A stretch of 64,000 bases of DNA from Capsicum annuum (Eukaryota; Streptophyta; Magnoliopsida; Solanales; Solanaceae): the NCBI RefSeq assembly GCF_002878395.1, contig NW_025860839.1, forward strand, positions 217,093 to 281,092, given 5' to 3'. Below, one piece after another: positions 10,863 through 23,635 of this stretch (position 1 is its first letter; each line of letters begins with the position of its first letter). The position numbers and the translations under genes were made by a program. A model generated the notes under the pieces. The model did no database searches. It was not told the DNA's origin and was given only the letters and a program-made list of their open reading frames with translations.

Positions 10863-11910
10863 CTAGGGGAACCAAAATAGGCGGATTCGACAAGTACCTC
10901 TTAATTCTGTCAAATGCTTCTTGACATTCTTCAGTCCATCACAGGTTGTTGTAAGTTGGGCAATGAATTTATTAATATCATTAAACCTTCCAAGTAAGGT
11001 CATCACCTCCATTTTTTTCTTTAGTTGAGGCAGATCTTGAATAACTTTTATTTTTGAAGGATCTAACTCAATGCCACGTCGACTGACTATGAACCCCAAG
11101 AGTTTCTCAAACGGAACTCCAAATACACATTTTGTTGGGTTAAGTTTGAGATCATACCTTCTAATCATTTCAAGTAATTTTCTTAGATCTTTGATATGGC
11201 CAGTCCGCTCTCTTGATTTAATGATCACTTCATCTACATAAACCTCAATCTATTTGTGCATCATGTCATGAAACATTGAAGTCATTGCCCTCATGTAACT
11301 TTCCCCAGCATTCTTTAGTCTGAAAGGCATAACTCAGTAACAATATGTCCCCTATAACGTGATAAATGATGTCTTTTTCACATCTTTTGGATCCATAATG
11401 ATCTGGTGATACCCCGCATAACAATCTACAAAAGACGCAAGATCATGTTTGTCAAAATTATCCAATAAAATATGGATATTGGGAAGTGGAAAATTATCTT
11501 TTGAAATTTCTTTATTTAGATCACAATAATCAACACACATCAAAACTTTGCCATCCTTCTTTGGAATAGGGAAAATATTCACCAACTAAGTAAGATGTTG
11601 AGCCACCTGAATGACTTTAGCCTCAAGTTGCTTTGTGATTTCCTCTTTGATTTTTACACTCATATTAGTTTTAATCTTACTTAAATTTTCTTGAAAGGAG
11701 GGAAAGCAGGATCAATTGGCAACTTATGAACTACCAAATCAGTGCTCAAACTGAGCATATCATTGTAAAACCATGCAAAGATGTCTTTGTAGTCAGTCAA
11801 AGCTTCAATTATAGATTTATTTTATTGTGGTTGAGCATGTACACTTATCTTAGTCTCCCTAATATTTTCATCATCTACTAAATTGATTGCCTCAGTTTCA
11901 TCCTAATTGG
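10863..11910 (-). pseudogene. Ogre-like reverse transcriptase with mutated active site
   Basis: The domain copies element RNA into cDNA. An upstream linker (about 11905-11690) reads YKDIFAWFYNDM and HKLPIDPAFPP, then the RT core 11585-11352 has PKKDGKVLMCVDYCDLNK and GYHQIIMDP. After a stop near 11350 the core continues with PFRLKNAGESYMRAM and the catalytic box, which reads YVDE instead of YVDD (about 11230-11241). A TAG sits a few codons before it. The thumb/connection fragment 11228-10863 has LKLNPTKCVFGV and LLGFIVSRRGIELDPSKI. Loss of the second catalytic Asp and several stops make this copy inactive. Confidence 0.86.
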
Positions 11911-12030
11911 GATTTGACTTATTCTCAAACTGTTTGAAATCTTTGCTTATATCCTCCATTAGATTGGTTTTTTAAGTCTGGTTGGCAATTCTTCATGCAT
12001 GTCATATCATTAGAATCGGCATAGAAAGAA

Positions 12031-12226
12031 CTGTACGATAGAAAATAAATAAGTAAATATTGGACATAAAATAAAACAAAGGGAAACTGTACTTTATTAA
12101 AAACAAATATAGAAAGAGTTTTAACCTAAAACACCAAGTTAAATATCTTAATTACAATCCTAGAATGATTTAAATTATAGAAAAAAAAATAAACTACCAA
12201 TACTAGAAGAAAAATAAAGAAACTAT
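12031..12226 (-). other. Probable protease-RT intron of the Ogre-like element
   Basis: On the minus strand the protease-side reading ends NNWVATPLPTMKEF near 12232. Stop-filled AT-rich sequence follows, and coding resumes after a CAG at 12031-12033 with a segment containing ADSNDMTCMKN. Ogre elements are known for an intron at this place. The acceptor is good (tatcgtacag). The donor reads ATAGTT where GTAGTT would be expected, apparently a G-to-A change, so splicing is probably lost here. Exact ends are inferred. Confidence 0.6.
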
Positions 12227-12235
12227 CAAAACTCC

Positions 12236-13400
12236 TTCATAGTAGGGAGAGGAGTGGCCACCCAATTGTTAAGCTGGACATCAGGGCCAATAAACTGCAT
12301 ATCTTCATTACTGGTACCTTCCCCAATTTCTACCATATCAACTTTAATAAACATGTTCTTGAAAAAGATGATCAATTTTGTATCATCATTATTCATTCAC
12401 TCTGCAGTTGGTAACATGGAAGACCCAACAACTCTGACTTTGATGAAATATTCGTAGCGTGATGGTATCGGCTTGGTAAGTGACCAGGACTCTTTCTTAC
12501 TCTTTTTAGCTTTCTTTCTATCCTTAAAAGTAGGCTTATATCCCAAACTAAAGGTACCAAGGTTCTCATAGAGGTTTACTGGATGACCTCTTCCTTGTAA
12601 AAATATCCCTAGACCTTTCCCTCATTTAAAACCATACTTCAATATTTCATTCACTACCATAACAGATGTTAAGGACAGTCGTGGTCTTGTAATGAGATTC
12701 TCCTTGAGGATATGCTCAATAGCCACTACTTCAGAGGCTTGATAAATTAGCACTCTATCTATAGCATCTATTTCAATGGAGGAAACGAAGTATTCTTTAT
12801 ACTTGGACAAGTCTTCTTCTCCATGAACCACTATTTTTTGCCTGTCGTGTTCAAATTTAACCATTTGGTGTAATGTTGATGTGACTGCTCCAGCCCTATG
12901 AATCCATGGCCTACCCAACAATATATTATATCAAGTATCAATGTTCAACACTTGGAAATCCATGGAAAAATCCACAGTCCCTATTGTCAATATGAGCTTT
13001 ATTTCACCAATAGCATAGATTTTTGACCCGTCAAAACCTTTGACACACACATTGTTAGGTTGGATCCTTTCCATATTAACATTCAACTTTTGCAAACTTT
13101 ACATAGGACAAATGTTAACAGCTGATCCTCTATCAATCGACACTCGAATGATGACAGAATTCTCATATTTTATGGTAATGTAGAGAGCCCTGTTATGTCC
13201 AGTACAATCTACAGGCAATTCGTCATCTGAAAAAGTGATCTTATTTACATCAAAGATCCTTCCAAAAACTTTTTCCAGATGATTCACCTTAATTTTACTT
13301 ATAATACATGCCTCATTAAGAATCTTCATTATATCCTTACGGTGATCTTCTGAATGTATCAATAAAGACAACATAGAAATGTGTGCTAGGGTCTTCGTCA
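12236..13400 (-). pseudogene. Ogre-like aspartic protease and linker
   Basis: The protease cleaves the Gag-Pol polyprotein. The fragment 13374-13099 ends VSIDRGSAVNICPM. The D-x-G-S box is the active site, and the position after Asp is Arg here. Tat-lineage proteases commonly carry a residue other than Thr or Ser there. The fragment 12921-12622 has the conserved post-protease run MLGRPWIHRAGAVTSTLHQ. A further tail (about 12540-12236) ends ATPLPTMKEF just before the probable intron. A stop separates 13099 from 12921. Confidence 0.8.
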
Positions 13401-13659
13401 GCTATTCTACAACAGAATATTCTGGCAATTTCATTTTCTTTAAGAATTCTTCAGCTTTTTCATCAGTAACTGGCTTCTTGAATGTCATTCATTCTCAATT
13501 GCCTTGTTTATTCTTTCTTAACTTTACTGGGGCATTACATTTTCCAGATCAGGTTAATCCCCCTACTTTATCCATATCTTCAATTAATTCTTTTCCATTA
13601 TGCATTACCACAATGCCATCATAGTTCCTTGGGAACGCCTTGGTATTAACCACAGGCAG

Positions 13660-15696
13660 CTATGACACTGGTTTAATAACAATAGGAGCTATAGGAGCTC
13701 TTTTTATAATGAAAATAGGTTTAGTGGGTATTCCAGGAACAATGAGCTTTGGTTTGACACGACCTGACCCAGCATTTTCTGGAATCTTTTTCTCTATGAC
13801 CAAGGGAGAATTCGATGATTCAGGCTTTGTTATTACCTCCTCCACTTTTGCATGTTTTTCTTTCATCAAATCTACAACATTTTCTAATTTTTCCAAATCA
13901 GTTTTAATTTTAATGACCGACTTGAAGGAAATCAAAGCATCTTCACCACTGGGTATCACTCTAAGAATGTTTGTTTCATTATGATCTAGCAATGGATTTT
14001 GATTAACATTCGAAGTATCTAGACTTTGTAATATGATCTACTTTGTGTCAATTATCTCTTGAATGGCTCTTTTCAGATACCAACATTTTTCTATGTCGTG
14101 CCCTAGGGTATCAGAACAGTACGCACATCTTCTGGAATAATCCAAGTTTTTCATGGAGGATTTGGAATCCTTCTAGCAATTGGGCTTACAACATTCATAT
14201 CTATCAATGTTTGAAACAAGCTTGAGTGAGATATTCCAATGAGAGTGAAATTATCTCTTCCCATGTTAGCCATTTTGAAGTCTTCTTTAGGCCAAAAAGT
14301 AGATCTAGGGGGACCTTGTTGAACTTCCAGGATTGGAGAACTATTTTGGATGGCTGGTGCATGCTATTGCAAGTAATGAGGAGACCGAGCATATGGTTGT
14401 GCATTGTAAATATGATACTGGTGGATGGAATGAAATATAATGGGTTTTGTGCGTATGGTTGACGCGCACCTCTCCAATTTTGTTGTGGACCTAGCACAAC
14501 AGTTTCTACATCCTCTTTTTTTCCTTTCCCCTAAAACATCCTGTACCACTTTGAATTGCTTGTGTTATTGCTTTCAATGTAGTTTGGCTAATAATCTTTC
14601 CTGACTTAAGTCCATTCTCTACTATCTCTCCAACTTTAATAACCTCAGCAAATGTGCTTACAATAGTAGAAAGTAAGTGATAGAAATAATCAGGTTCTTA
14701 TTCTTGCAAAAGATATCGATGATTTCAGATTTCTTTATCGATGGTCTGACTCTTGAAGCCTGCTTTCTCCATCTGACAGCATATTCTTGAAAACTTTCAG
14801 TCATTTTTTTTCTTATATTGGCAAGCGTAGTGAGATATGGTACTATCTCAAGGTTGTATTGAAAATATTGAACAAAATCCCAAGCCATGTCATCCCATAC
14901 CTGCCAACGGGAAATGTGTTCGTCGATAAACCATTCAGAAGTTATTCCTGCCAGGCTTTCTACAAAGTAAGTCATGAGAAATTCTTTTTTTTCTCCTGTT
15001 CCACTTAATTGATTGCAAAAATTTTTTAAGTGAGCCACAGGATCGCCATGACCTTCATTTTGTCAAATTTAGGCATTTCGAACCCCATCGGCAAATGGAC
15101 ATCTAGAAACATTCACAAATCTTTATATGAAACTCTTTTTGGTTCTCCTAATCCTTGCATATTTCTCATACTCTGCTCTAAGATTTTTACTTTCCTAACC
15201 ATCTCCTCTTTTTTTCATTCTTAAGAATCTTCTCAATCATGATAGGAGAATCGTGTTGATAATCTTGATTTTGGGGTTTGAAAGTCAATTCATGAGGATA
15301 CAGCAGATTATGACTTGGTTCCCCCATATTCTTCTATACTATCGATTGAAGGACCGCAATAGCTAGTGCTACAAAAGTGAAAAGTGGGTTATTTATGACA
15401 GACGAATTTGGTGGGCGCATGGTAGTAGTACCATCAATGCCACACACATTATCATATAGTACAAATCTAGGCGGGTAAAATGGATTGCTAGTTTGATCTT
15501 GAGCAGGATTTGGATCATTCGTATTCAAAAGTCCAGGGATTGATGAAGGCGGGGCTTGTCCATTCAACCAATCTTGGTACATTTCTTTCATTTGTTGTTT
15601 CAATAACTTAATCTCTTCTATTGATGCTAATTCTTGCGAAATCAACTTATTTTGCTCCTTCTTACTGTCATACCCTACACCCTCTTTGCGGGTCAA
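13660..15696 (-). pseudogene. gag: Ogre-like Gag, broken
   Basis: Gag forms the cytoplasmic virus-like particle. The N-terminal fragment 15696-15334 contains KLLKQQMKEMYQDWLNGQ and a Pro/Asn-rich run before FYPPRFV. The core fragment 15038-14658 reads SEWFIDEHISRWQVWDDM and ESFQEYAVRWRKQASRV, matching the helical Gag core of plant Ty3-gypsy elements. A Lys/Glu/Pro-rich fragment 13992-13660 links Gag to the protease. Frameshifts and stops separate the pieces (15333-15039 and 14657-14000). The plus-strand frames at 13640-13984, 14226-14462, 14787-15008 and 15030-15224 are antisense shadows. I see no intact zinc knuckle. Confidence 0.82.
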
Positions 15697-15699
15697 TTT

Positions 15700-16700
15700 T
15701 TTTTCCCTTGTATCTAGTGTTGTACGGATGTGATGCTAATTTAAACCACAAACCAACCACCAACTACTTTATCTTTCTATGACCAAGTAGCAAATGGGTG
15801 AGTGTTACATACTTAACATATTATAAGGCCACGTTGTATGATATGCTTCTATATGCATTTTTCAACCTATCATGGAAGGCCTTATGTTTCATCCCAGCTT
15901 TTCTTGGAGAACTTTTCAAAAATTTACGATCGAACCCTTTGGAGGGTTACTTACATATCATGTCACAACATGAATCAGATCTTGCGTAGTTTGGAAAAAA
16001 TTAACAAAAACATTAATTCTTCTTTTTTTTCTAAGAACATAAATAAATAAAGTGAAGTAAAATTTATATAGTATATATAGAAATAAATGGTCAATTTCAT
16101 TACATTCCATAATTTTTCAAATACAAATACGACAAAATAAATGACCCAACTTCAATATAAAACCTACTAACTGACATCTGATAAATAAAACTAAACTTAA
16201 ACAAATATGATTAACTATAAGACATAACATCTGAACAAGAAGTTTTTAAACTAAAACTGAAAAACTATGACAAAGGAAACAACTATCCACTCATACAACT
16301 AAACCTCAATGTCTCAACATGCTCAATCAAGGAGACATCTGCTTAATGTGACTTCGCAAACCCAAATTTATGTCTTCTAATGAAGTGGTGAGATGTTGGG
16401 CGAAAGCTGGTACTTGTGCCAAAAATTCTTCATGATACAACTGCTGGTAGTTTAAACTTATTTTGGAGGTATCCTGTGCTACACGACGGACCTTCCCTCA
16501 AATAAAAATAAAGGCATGATCCTATTCTTAGGCTTGTCGATCTCGGGAATCAATCATCTCTCTTGTATACCATTCACAAGCAGAAACAACCTCCAACTAT
16601 TCTCGCTATATCCCTTTTTCATATATCCATTGAGATATCTCTAGATAAAATTATTCTTTCATGTTTTTTTTCAACTTTCCGTAACAGCTGGCTGCGAGAT
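15700..16700 (-). other. Spacer between ORF1 and gag of the Ogre-like element
   Basis: I recognise no protein here. Near 15945-15990 a degraded copy of the Ogre motif appears (acatatcatg...gaatcagatcttgcgtagtt). The plus-strand frames at 15798-16050 are antisense. Confidence 0.5.
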
Positions 16701-16739
16701 GCGATAAGTTCTACGACATGTGACCCCTTAGTTATAGCC

Positions 16740-18166
16740 AATCAGATTTGTCCTTGAAGTGCGACCTCGGTATCTGCTGACTTAGCTTTCTCTTCAGTAA
16801 ATTATCTTTGTTGTTCTTCTATTGTTGCCTTGGCATGCTCTAATTCTGCTCTTAAAGCTTGGTTGGCCTCAGGATGTTCTCATATGGCTCTCGCGATCCC
16901 TATCCTGATTGCAACTTTGTGATCTATAGGTCCCTTAATCAATTTTTTCGGTCTGACTGGTGGAGTCGGATTTTTTTCAAACCATTTACAGTAAATTGTG
17001 TGCACTTCTCCTTTTTCATACTTTATGACCATCATTTCAATTCTCATGAGACGACAACCATCCCAAATCCACTGGGCCAATCCCTCCAAAAGTGAAATCT
17101 CTGGTCTGACCTCAAATACAAACTCAGCCATATTTTTCGTTATAGGAATTACTTGACGTATGCCTAGATGACGTAAAACCCGCAACAGAACATACAGTTG
17201 AACACCCCTAATACCTATTAATAACAAGAATGTTCGAAAAGTAGAACTATATATGATCTATCTCTAGGAGAACCAAGGGAGATTATAAGTGATTTTATCC
17301 GCCGTAAGAAAATAAAAAACCTTATCCCAATCTCTAATTCCTTCTGGGCTTTTATATTTCTCTAGCCTCTTTTCATAATCTTTGATGCAATTAAATCATT
17401 TAGGATTAAACCTTGCCACTATAGGACGTCGGTAAAGGTGGTCCACAATCCACATCTGTAGCAAGATATTGCATCTCTAAAAAAAAACCCTTCCTTTCTG
17501 ACAAACGGTCAGAGCATGGTAAATATTGGCTAAGATCATTGGTACCATAGTGTAATCTTTCTTAATTATTATATGTACCATTTTTTTTCTCTCCTTGGGA
17601 AGACCATTGTGCCCCAAAAGGCTACCATGAACGCAAATCATGTATTAAATTTCCAAGCCTCAAAACTTCCCTTGTTATAGAGTTGTTTACCGAACTCCTC
17701 AAATCCCTCTTGCCTTCCATATCTATCATAAAAAAACTATAAAGAGACCCAACCCTTTTTCATTGATTTTTCTTTTGAGTTTAGTATGTTCATGAGCTTG
17801 CAGAATCTGTTTATTGAGATGAGTCTTGGGGCTATAAGTTTTTTCCGATGCAAATTCCCATATCCAACATAGGCCACTATCTCTTTTAAAGTTGGGGTCA
17901 ACTAAAAATCCAAAAAGTGAAATACATTGTTCCTCGGGTCCCAAAAATTCCGTAATGCATCAATTACCTCTCTATTAGGGTTGATTGTCATGATACTTGT
18001 CAAAAAAAACTAAATACTTGTGTATCTCATCATAATCAAATGTATCCATTTCATTCCACCACAACCAAGGCTGTAAAGGGGTGCAATCCATAACCTGAAG
18101 TGGTATACTCCCATCCCTCTTCCTCTTTTGACACTTTTCACATACTAGAGGAGACATGTTATACAT
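16740..18166 (-). pseudogene. Ogre-like ORF1, upstream of gag, broken
   Basis: Ogre elements carry an extra ORF of unknown role between the 5' LTR and gag. Here the frame starts at 18166 with MYNMSPLVCEKCQKRKRDG. It continues through fragments 17944-17726 and 17227-16880, the last containing GIRGVQLYVLLRVLRHLGIR and KNMAEFVFEVRPEISLLEGL. The C-terminal part, about 16880-16740, is rich in Glu, Ala and Gln (for example ANQALRAELEHAKATIEEQQ) and would form a coiled coil. Multiple stops interrupt it. Identification rests on position and on resemblance to known plant Ogre ORF1 proteins. Its function is unknown. Confidence 0.65.
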
Positions 18167-19538
18167 ATGGATAGGGAGACTATATTAGGAGATGTCTAGA
18201 TTTAGGCAGAACTTAATTAATTTTTTTCTTTTTTTTGACTTGACTTGTTAATGTGACCACTAAATTGGACTTAGATGCAAATAATTTTATTCAAAAATAA
18301 AAATTGAAGAGAAACATGAATGATAACATTTTTTTAGGAAAACCACTTATTTAAATCGACTCTATCGAAAATTTTGCAACAACTGACCTCTAGACAATTT
18401 TAAATACGTGTTTGGGAGAAATTACCACTAAATACACTTCAAAGGAAAAGAAAATAAGATGACTTAGAAAGAAAGAAAGAAAGAAAAATGATTGTTTTAT
18501 GTATAAAGTTGTACAGAAATTTCAGCCTCACGACCCCTAAAGGTTCAGGACTGTTAAGATATATGTTTACATATTTTATTACTTTATAAAAATTTAGCTC
18601 ACGACCGGTAAAGGTTCAGGATATTTGTATTAAAATAAAATTTGAGGATAAAAGGGGAAAAATAAAATAAAGCTAATAATATTCATGAAAATGATCATTT
18701 TATTAATTTTATTATTTTTTAAAAAATGTCCTTCAATAAATTTGTGAATAAATATTATTTTAAAATATAGGGTTGTATTCAGAATAGGATTTCCTATGTA
18801 TCTCGCTAAAAAGTGAGAATCAGACCCCCGTAGTTCACGAAGATGGTAAACTATGTTATTATATTTTTTTAAAAAAAAATTCTTTCTTTTAAAAATAAAA
18901 TATTCTTCGAAAAAATTATTCGCTAAATTTGAAGATAATATAATCTCTTGCATTTCAGAGTTGCCTAAAAGCCAGTCAACAATCAAATAGCCTTTCACAT
19001 AAATGTTAAAGAGCACGTAGGATGCACATGTTGGTCAAAAAAGAGACACCTGTCCTAGATAGACCTGACCCCTATGCCGAGTCCCGCTAAGTTAAAATAC
19101 ACATGATACAAATAAAGAGGAACCTAATAGGGGCAACCAAATTCTAAGTTTTCAGTTCTTCTAAGTTTAGCATAATAGGGATAGGTCTCTAGACTGGCTT
19201 ACCCGAGCGGACACTCGAGTCGGGGAGAGACAAGTTGTTCGGTAGTAGTGCTACTCTGCCTTTGTTTCCGATCTGAACCCCGCCTAACATATGTGACTAT
19301 AATCCTTCATCACGTGCCTTGACACTCCGGCTATCTCAAAAAGAAAGTAGGATGCATATGTTGCATTCCTTCTATCCTATTTCAGAGACTCAGAGGGGTT
19401 GCGCAAGAGAAGATAATTTATAAAACCGTTCAACAATATCAAAGAAAGACTGACAAGTAGCACATAAGGCCAACAAACACAATATAAAAAATAATAATAG
19501 CAAGTAAAGTTAATATTTAAAGCACAAATTTTTGTTAT
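18167..19538 (-). other. 5' leader of the Ogre-like element
   Basis: This is a non-coding leader between the primer site and ORF1. It holds a short GAAA microsatellite (about 18467-18487) and a copy of the recurrent motif (cctatgtatctcgct...gagaatcaga...cgtagttcacg, 18793-18840). The frame 18630-19016 is AT-rich, has no recognisable product and is not called. Confidence 0.6.
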
Positions 19539-19556
19539 TCCCCAGCTGAGTCGCCA
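19539..19556 (-). other. Primer binding site, tRNA-Arg type
   Basis: On the minus strand TGGCGACTCAGCTGGGGA lies just inside the right LTR. This matches the 3' end of a plant tRNA-Arg (plus-strand form tccccagc-gagtcgcca), the primer known for Ogre elements. Confidence 0.78.
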
Positions 19557-22231
19557 GAGAAGTCACACCCATTTTTTGCCAAAGGTTTGAAGGGTTTTTC
19601 CAGTTAAAGTGATGGTATTGAGTAGGGATTATTTTTATCAATTTTAGAGTCGCTACTTGGAATTGAGTTATGGTGTTCCAAGTCACCTTTTTGAATCCCT
19701 AATCAAAAAAATGACTCTTATTTTGTCTGCAAAAATAGAAGATTAGGTAAGAAATTCTGTTGACCGAGGGGAAGGTGTGAGGCACCTTTCGAGTCCCGTG
19801 GTTCTAGCATGGTCGCTTTTATTTAATTATCTTGACTTGACCTATTTTTTATAAATCATGTTAAGGCCTAAATTCATGCATTTTATTATTCTAAAACTTA
19901 TCTATTATCTTATATTAAATAAATCAGTGAAAAGTTAATTTTAGAAAAATATTTGTCGATGGTACATTGTTGCATCCTAGAATTTTTAAATATCTCAGAA
20001 AGATGTGTATGCCACATTCTTTAATTGAGACGAATATTTTAAATGTACCTAAAATTTGTTCAATGTTAAAAACATTGATTTAATTTTTTTGTAAATTAGT
20101 AACAATTTATCTGTTCGAAATGGTACTTCATTTTAATATAATATTCTTAAATAATATTTAATTAAGATAATTAATTAATTTAACAAAAATGATTATCAAG
20201 TTTTATTATTGATAATGAATAAATAAAATAATAATTAAAATACATAAAATAAAATAAAATAAATATTTAAAACTTCCCAGATCTATTAACATGATATTTT
20301 CAACGATTGAAAAAAAAGGCACGCACTGATGGTGTCAAAAAAAATTGCCAGATGATATTTTCACCGATGAAGGGTCGCTAATTTTAACGAAAATGGTCAG
20401 GAAGAGTGTCGCTGGCGGGATTTGACAGAAGGAAGAAGGGGGAAAGGGAACGCTGGTTTTGCCGACTGATGGTGAAGCTGGGTGACGTATTCCAGCAAAG
20501 GAAAAACTTTTGGTGGACAGCGGTGATGAGTAGTGACAGGAATTTTGGCACTGATGGGCTGCTGAGGAGTGCCAGCAACGGGCTTTCTCTCCAGTGGGAT
20601 ACTTTCAGCTAGATCTGGCCTTTCCATAGTGTAACAGGGGGTGGGAGAAGGGGAGAAGGAGTTGACACGAGTAGTTTGGTGGCCATCTGGTTTCGCAAAT
20701 CAGTGTACGTGTGTACATGTTCCGGTAGGTATGAATATTTTTCGGTGGTTTTGGTCGAAAATAGGGCAAGACAGTGATATGGTAATGGCAAATTTCACGT
20801 ATTCCGATGGAATTTTATTGAAAAAATTCGGCCGAAATGGGTTTGCATGTTTTCTGCTCACTTGCTTGCCACTTCAGATACACCGTCGATTTATACCTAA
20901 ACCTCATATTTTCTGCTCACTTGCTTGCCACTTTCGATACACCGTCGATTTATACCTAAACCTCATCTTTTCTGATTTTGTTTTTGTACAATGATTGATT
21001 GTTTATGGTGTTTTTCAATGGGTTTTCAGTGATTCTTTCATCAGATTATTCAAAAATAATAAATTTTTATCTTACCTCTTTTAACTTCATATCTCTCCTG
21101 TTATATATTCCATTTCTATGGGTGTTGAAATCAGTGAAGTGTGTGTGAATGGATATTCTTTGTGTGTGATATGTATAAATTGACGAGTTACTGCTTATGT
21201 GAGTGTGAATTAATGTGTGAATGAGCTGTGATGTGACAGAATGGATTCGTGCCTATTTTCTTTTTCTTTTCTATTTTTTTCTGCTCTAAATTTAACTCAA
21301 CGGTATTAACACTCAGTGGTTTAATATATAACACATAATAACAAATAGATTCATATAATAAATTGAGAACACATACTAAATAATATATAAAAATTATTTA
21401 AACAAACTTTATTCATGATTTGATTCCTAATAAAATTTGTACAATAAATAACGTAGGATTAAAACGGAACCTGTGTGATGAATTAAGCAGAAGAAAATAC
21501 GATATCGGCACCGATAAATCAAATGAAACTCTCACTTTTGAATCTTCACTCTTTTTTTTACTTTTCTTGTTTTCTCACTTTTTCTCTCTATATTCAGATG
21601 TTTTTCACTCTGTCAAAGTGTCAGATAATGCAGTCTTTGTGTCTGTATTGTACGTTGCTATTTTTTTGGGTGGGTATGTCCTTAAGTAGCAGGATTCTCG
21701 AGGGGGAAAAAGTTAGGAGAGAACAATTATTTTTTGGGTGGAACAGTTAATAGGCAGATGAAGGGGGAAATTTTTTTTAAATTTTGAATTTATTTATTTT
21801 TAAATTTTTATTTTTTTTATAGAAGATAATAATATTAAATAAAAATAATAAATAGAGAAAAATAAATAAATAAACTAATAGAATAATAAATATAATAATA
21901 ACTAATTAATTTTTATATTTAAGAAAATACAATAAAAGTTTATACATAGCCAAAAATAAATATAATTAAGATAGTAATAAAACTACTAGCTTATTTATTT
22001 AAAATTTTAAAAAAAGGAAAATATTATTGAATTTTTTGTATTAGTTTTTAAAAAAATTTAGAACAAAAATAAAATAAAATATTTCAAAACTAACATTATT
22101 TATTTATTTAATTTCTAACTAAAAATTTATTAAAAATAGAATAAGAATTAAATATATCGGATCAAATATAAATATTTAATATTGGAAAACAAGTTAAAAT
22201 TTTAGGGAGGTTAAAAAATCACGTGTCTACA
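19557..22231 (-). repeat. Right (5') LTR of the Ogre-like element
   Basis: The right boundary is clear: read on the minus strand it begins TGTAGACACGTGATTTT at 22231. The left boundary is placed next to the primer site and is uncertain by a few bases. The part 19955-22231 aligns with 1-1699 plus 5645-6185. It includes a 59-bp tandem duplication at 20851-20968 that is absent from the left LTR. Confidence 0.86.
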
Positions 22232-23340
22232 ATATGTCTTACAAAAGTAAAGAAAGTTAAAGTGGATCAGCTTCTGACCACCTAACAAAAAAGTCTAGAG
22301 TATAGATGGATTCAACGGAGCTTCCTGAATAATTTCAGTCAGGGCAAAATGAAGCTAGGGAAAGATATGAAAATGATGTTGAGGGAAGTTAACAAGCGTC
22401 TGTAGATGACGATGAGAAAAATAAAACTGAGGAGGAAGAAGAAAAAGATAATCAAGAAAATAAGGAAGAAGAAAGTGAGAAAGAGGATAATGATCTACAT
22501 GATAATAATGCATAACGTATGGGGCATGAATTAATATAAAAATCCTAGCATAAGGCTGTCAAAACTATTAGTATTGACAGGTTTCAAGTTGTGATGCTGA
22601 TAGATGACCCTGCAGAACTAACTGGTGATCTTGTACTTAAATGTCAATTGGGGAAACCTTTTGATGAATTTAGGAATACTAAGAAGAATGAAATAATGGA
22701 CGAACATTTTAAGAAGAGCTTCTTTGGACACTTTCTTGAGCTGCCTGACGACCACACTTGTTTCCAAATGAGCATGGTATATGGTCTTCTCAAGCACAGG
22801 ATCAAGTATATCGGAAATGATTCAAAGGAGGGGGTCAAAATGATGGATGAAATATGGATCAACTACTAAGGCATACCGGTTTATTTTGGCTTGAAAGAGT
22901 TTGCCATAGTGATAGGATTGAGATACAATCATCTGGAAGAACCTCTCAACAAGGAAACACCACGCAAAAGGTTCAACGCAAGCAGGACATCTAAACCACC
23001 ACCCACATAAACCAACAAATGCAAGGAAAAAATAGATAGGTTGTTGAACATTTCTAGATGTGGGTACATACCTAATAAGTTGTTAAAATATCTCAAGGAT
23101 AAAACCATACCGAAGAAATACAGGGAGAAATTGTGCTTAGTTTGGTTTGATCATTTTTCTCTATTGGCAGAGAAATCAACAAAGTCATAAAAGATGATTT
23201 GTTGAAGCTTTGCTAAGGATTTTAAAAAATTCAAAAATTATCCTTGGGGTTATGGCAGCTACAACTTGACTGTCAAATATTTACTGTCAAAGCTATTCCC
23301 AAAGACGATCACATTATATGACTTTCCTTGGGCTTTCATA

Positions 23341-23434
23341 GTAAATTTAATCACTATTAGTTTACTCATCCATTAATTTATATTGAATAATTATTATGAC
23401 TTTCTTTTGCTCGCTTCCTGTTTACATTTTTTAG
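23341..23434 (+). other. Intron in MULE copy 1
   Basis: It starts gtaaatttaa and ends ttttttag, and it joins a PWAF-coding exon to one coding AWAFEA. The same intron is present at 40113-40206 (donor lost) and on the minus strand at 54213-54287 (intact). Confidence 0.75.
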
Positions 23435-23635
23435 GCTTGGGCATTTGAAGCCATTTCTCTCCTACGATAGCAGTTCAAGGATTATCCGGATGAGATTTCT
23501 TATCTAAGGATCCTTAGGTAGTTGGCTGCAAAGAGCAGCGCAAGAGTTAAGAAGGCTGATCTTTTTAACTATTCAGATGATGCAGGAAGTATTCTTTTTG
23601 GTAAAATAATTTGACTCAAATAAAGATATTGAATC

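Larger units (their letters stand above)
1..22231 (-). mobile_element. Ogre/Tat-like Ty3-gypsy retrotransposon, left end outside window
   Basis: Two related LTRs flank gag-pol remnants read on the minus strand: position 1 of the window aligns with 19955, and 6185 aligns with 22231. Between them lie, in minus-strand order, a tRNA-Arg type primer site, an extra ORF before gag, gag, protease, a probable intron, RT, RNase H and integrase without a chromodomain. Long LTRs (about 2.7 kb), ORF1, the tRNA-Arg primer, a protease-RT intron and minisatellites after pol are the known hallmarks of Ogre elements in the Tat lineage. About 395 bp of the left LTR should lie beyond position 1. The coding region has many stops and frameshifts and a mutated RT active site, so the copy is dead. 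It inserted into a MULE gene whose remainder begins at 22232. Confidence 0.88.

Noticed and set aside
13640..13984. Plus-strand 114-codon frame
   Set aside because: It is antisense to the Gag-protease linker (13992-13660), which fits the minus-strand element and its neighbours.
18630..19016. 128-codon minus-strand frame in the Ogre leader
   Set aside because: It is AT-rich with homopolymer-driven Lys, Phe and Ile content and has no recognisable domain.
19539..19556. tRNA gene suggested by tRNA-like sequence
   Set aside because: Only the 3' 18 bases of tRNA-Arg match, at the place of a primer binding site. There is no cloverleaf. The same applies to the tRNA-Met matches at 2470, 34081 and 51673.
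20384..20994. Cluster of overlapping frames in both directions
   Set aside because: They lie in the right Ogre LTR, overlap one another and correspond to interrupted frames in the left LTR.
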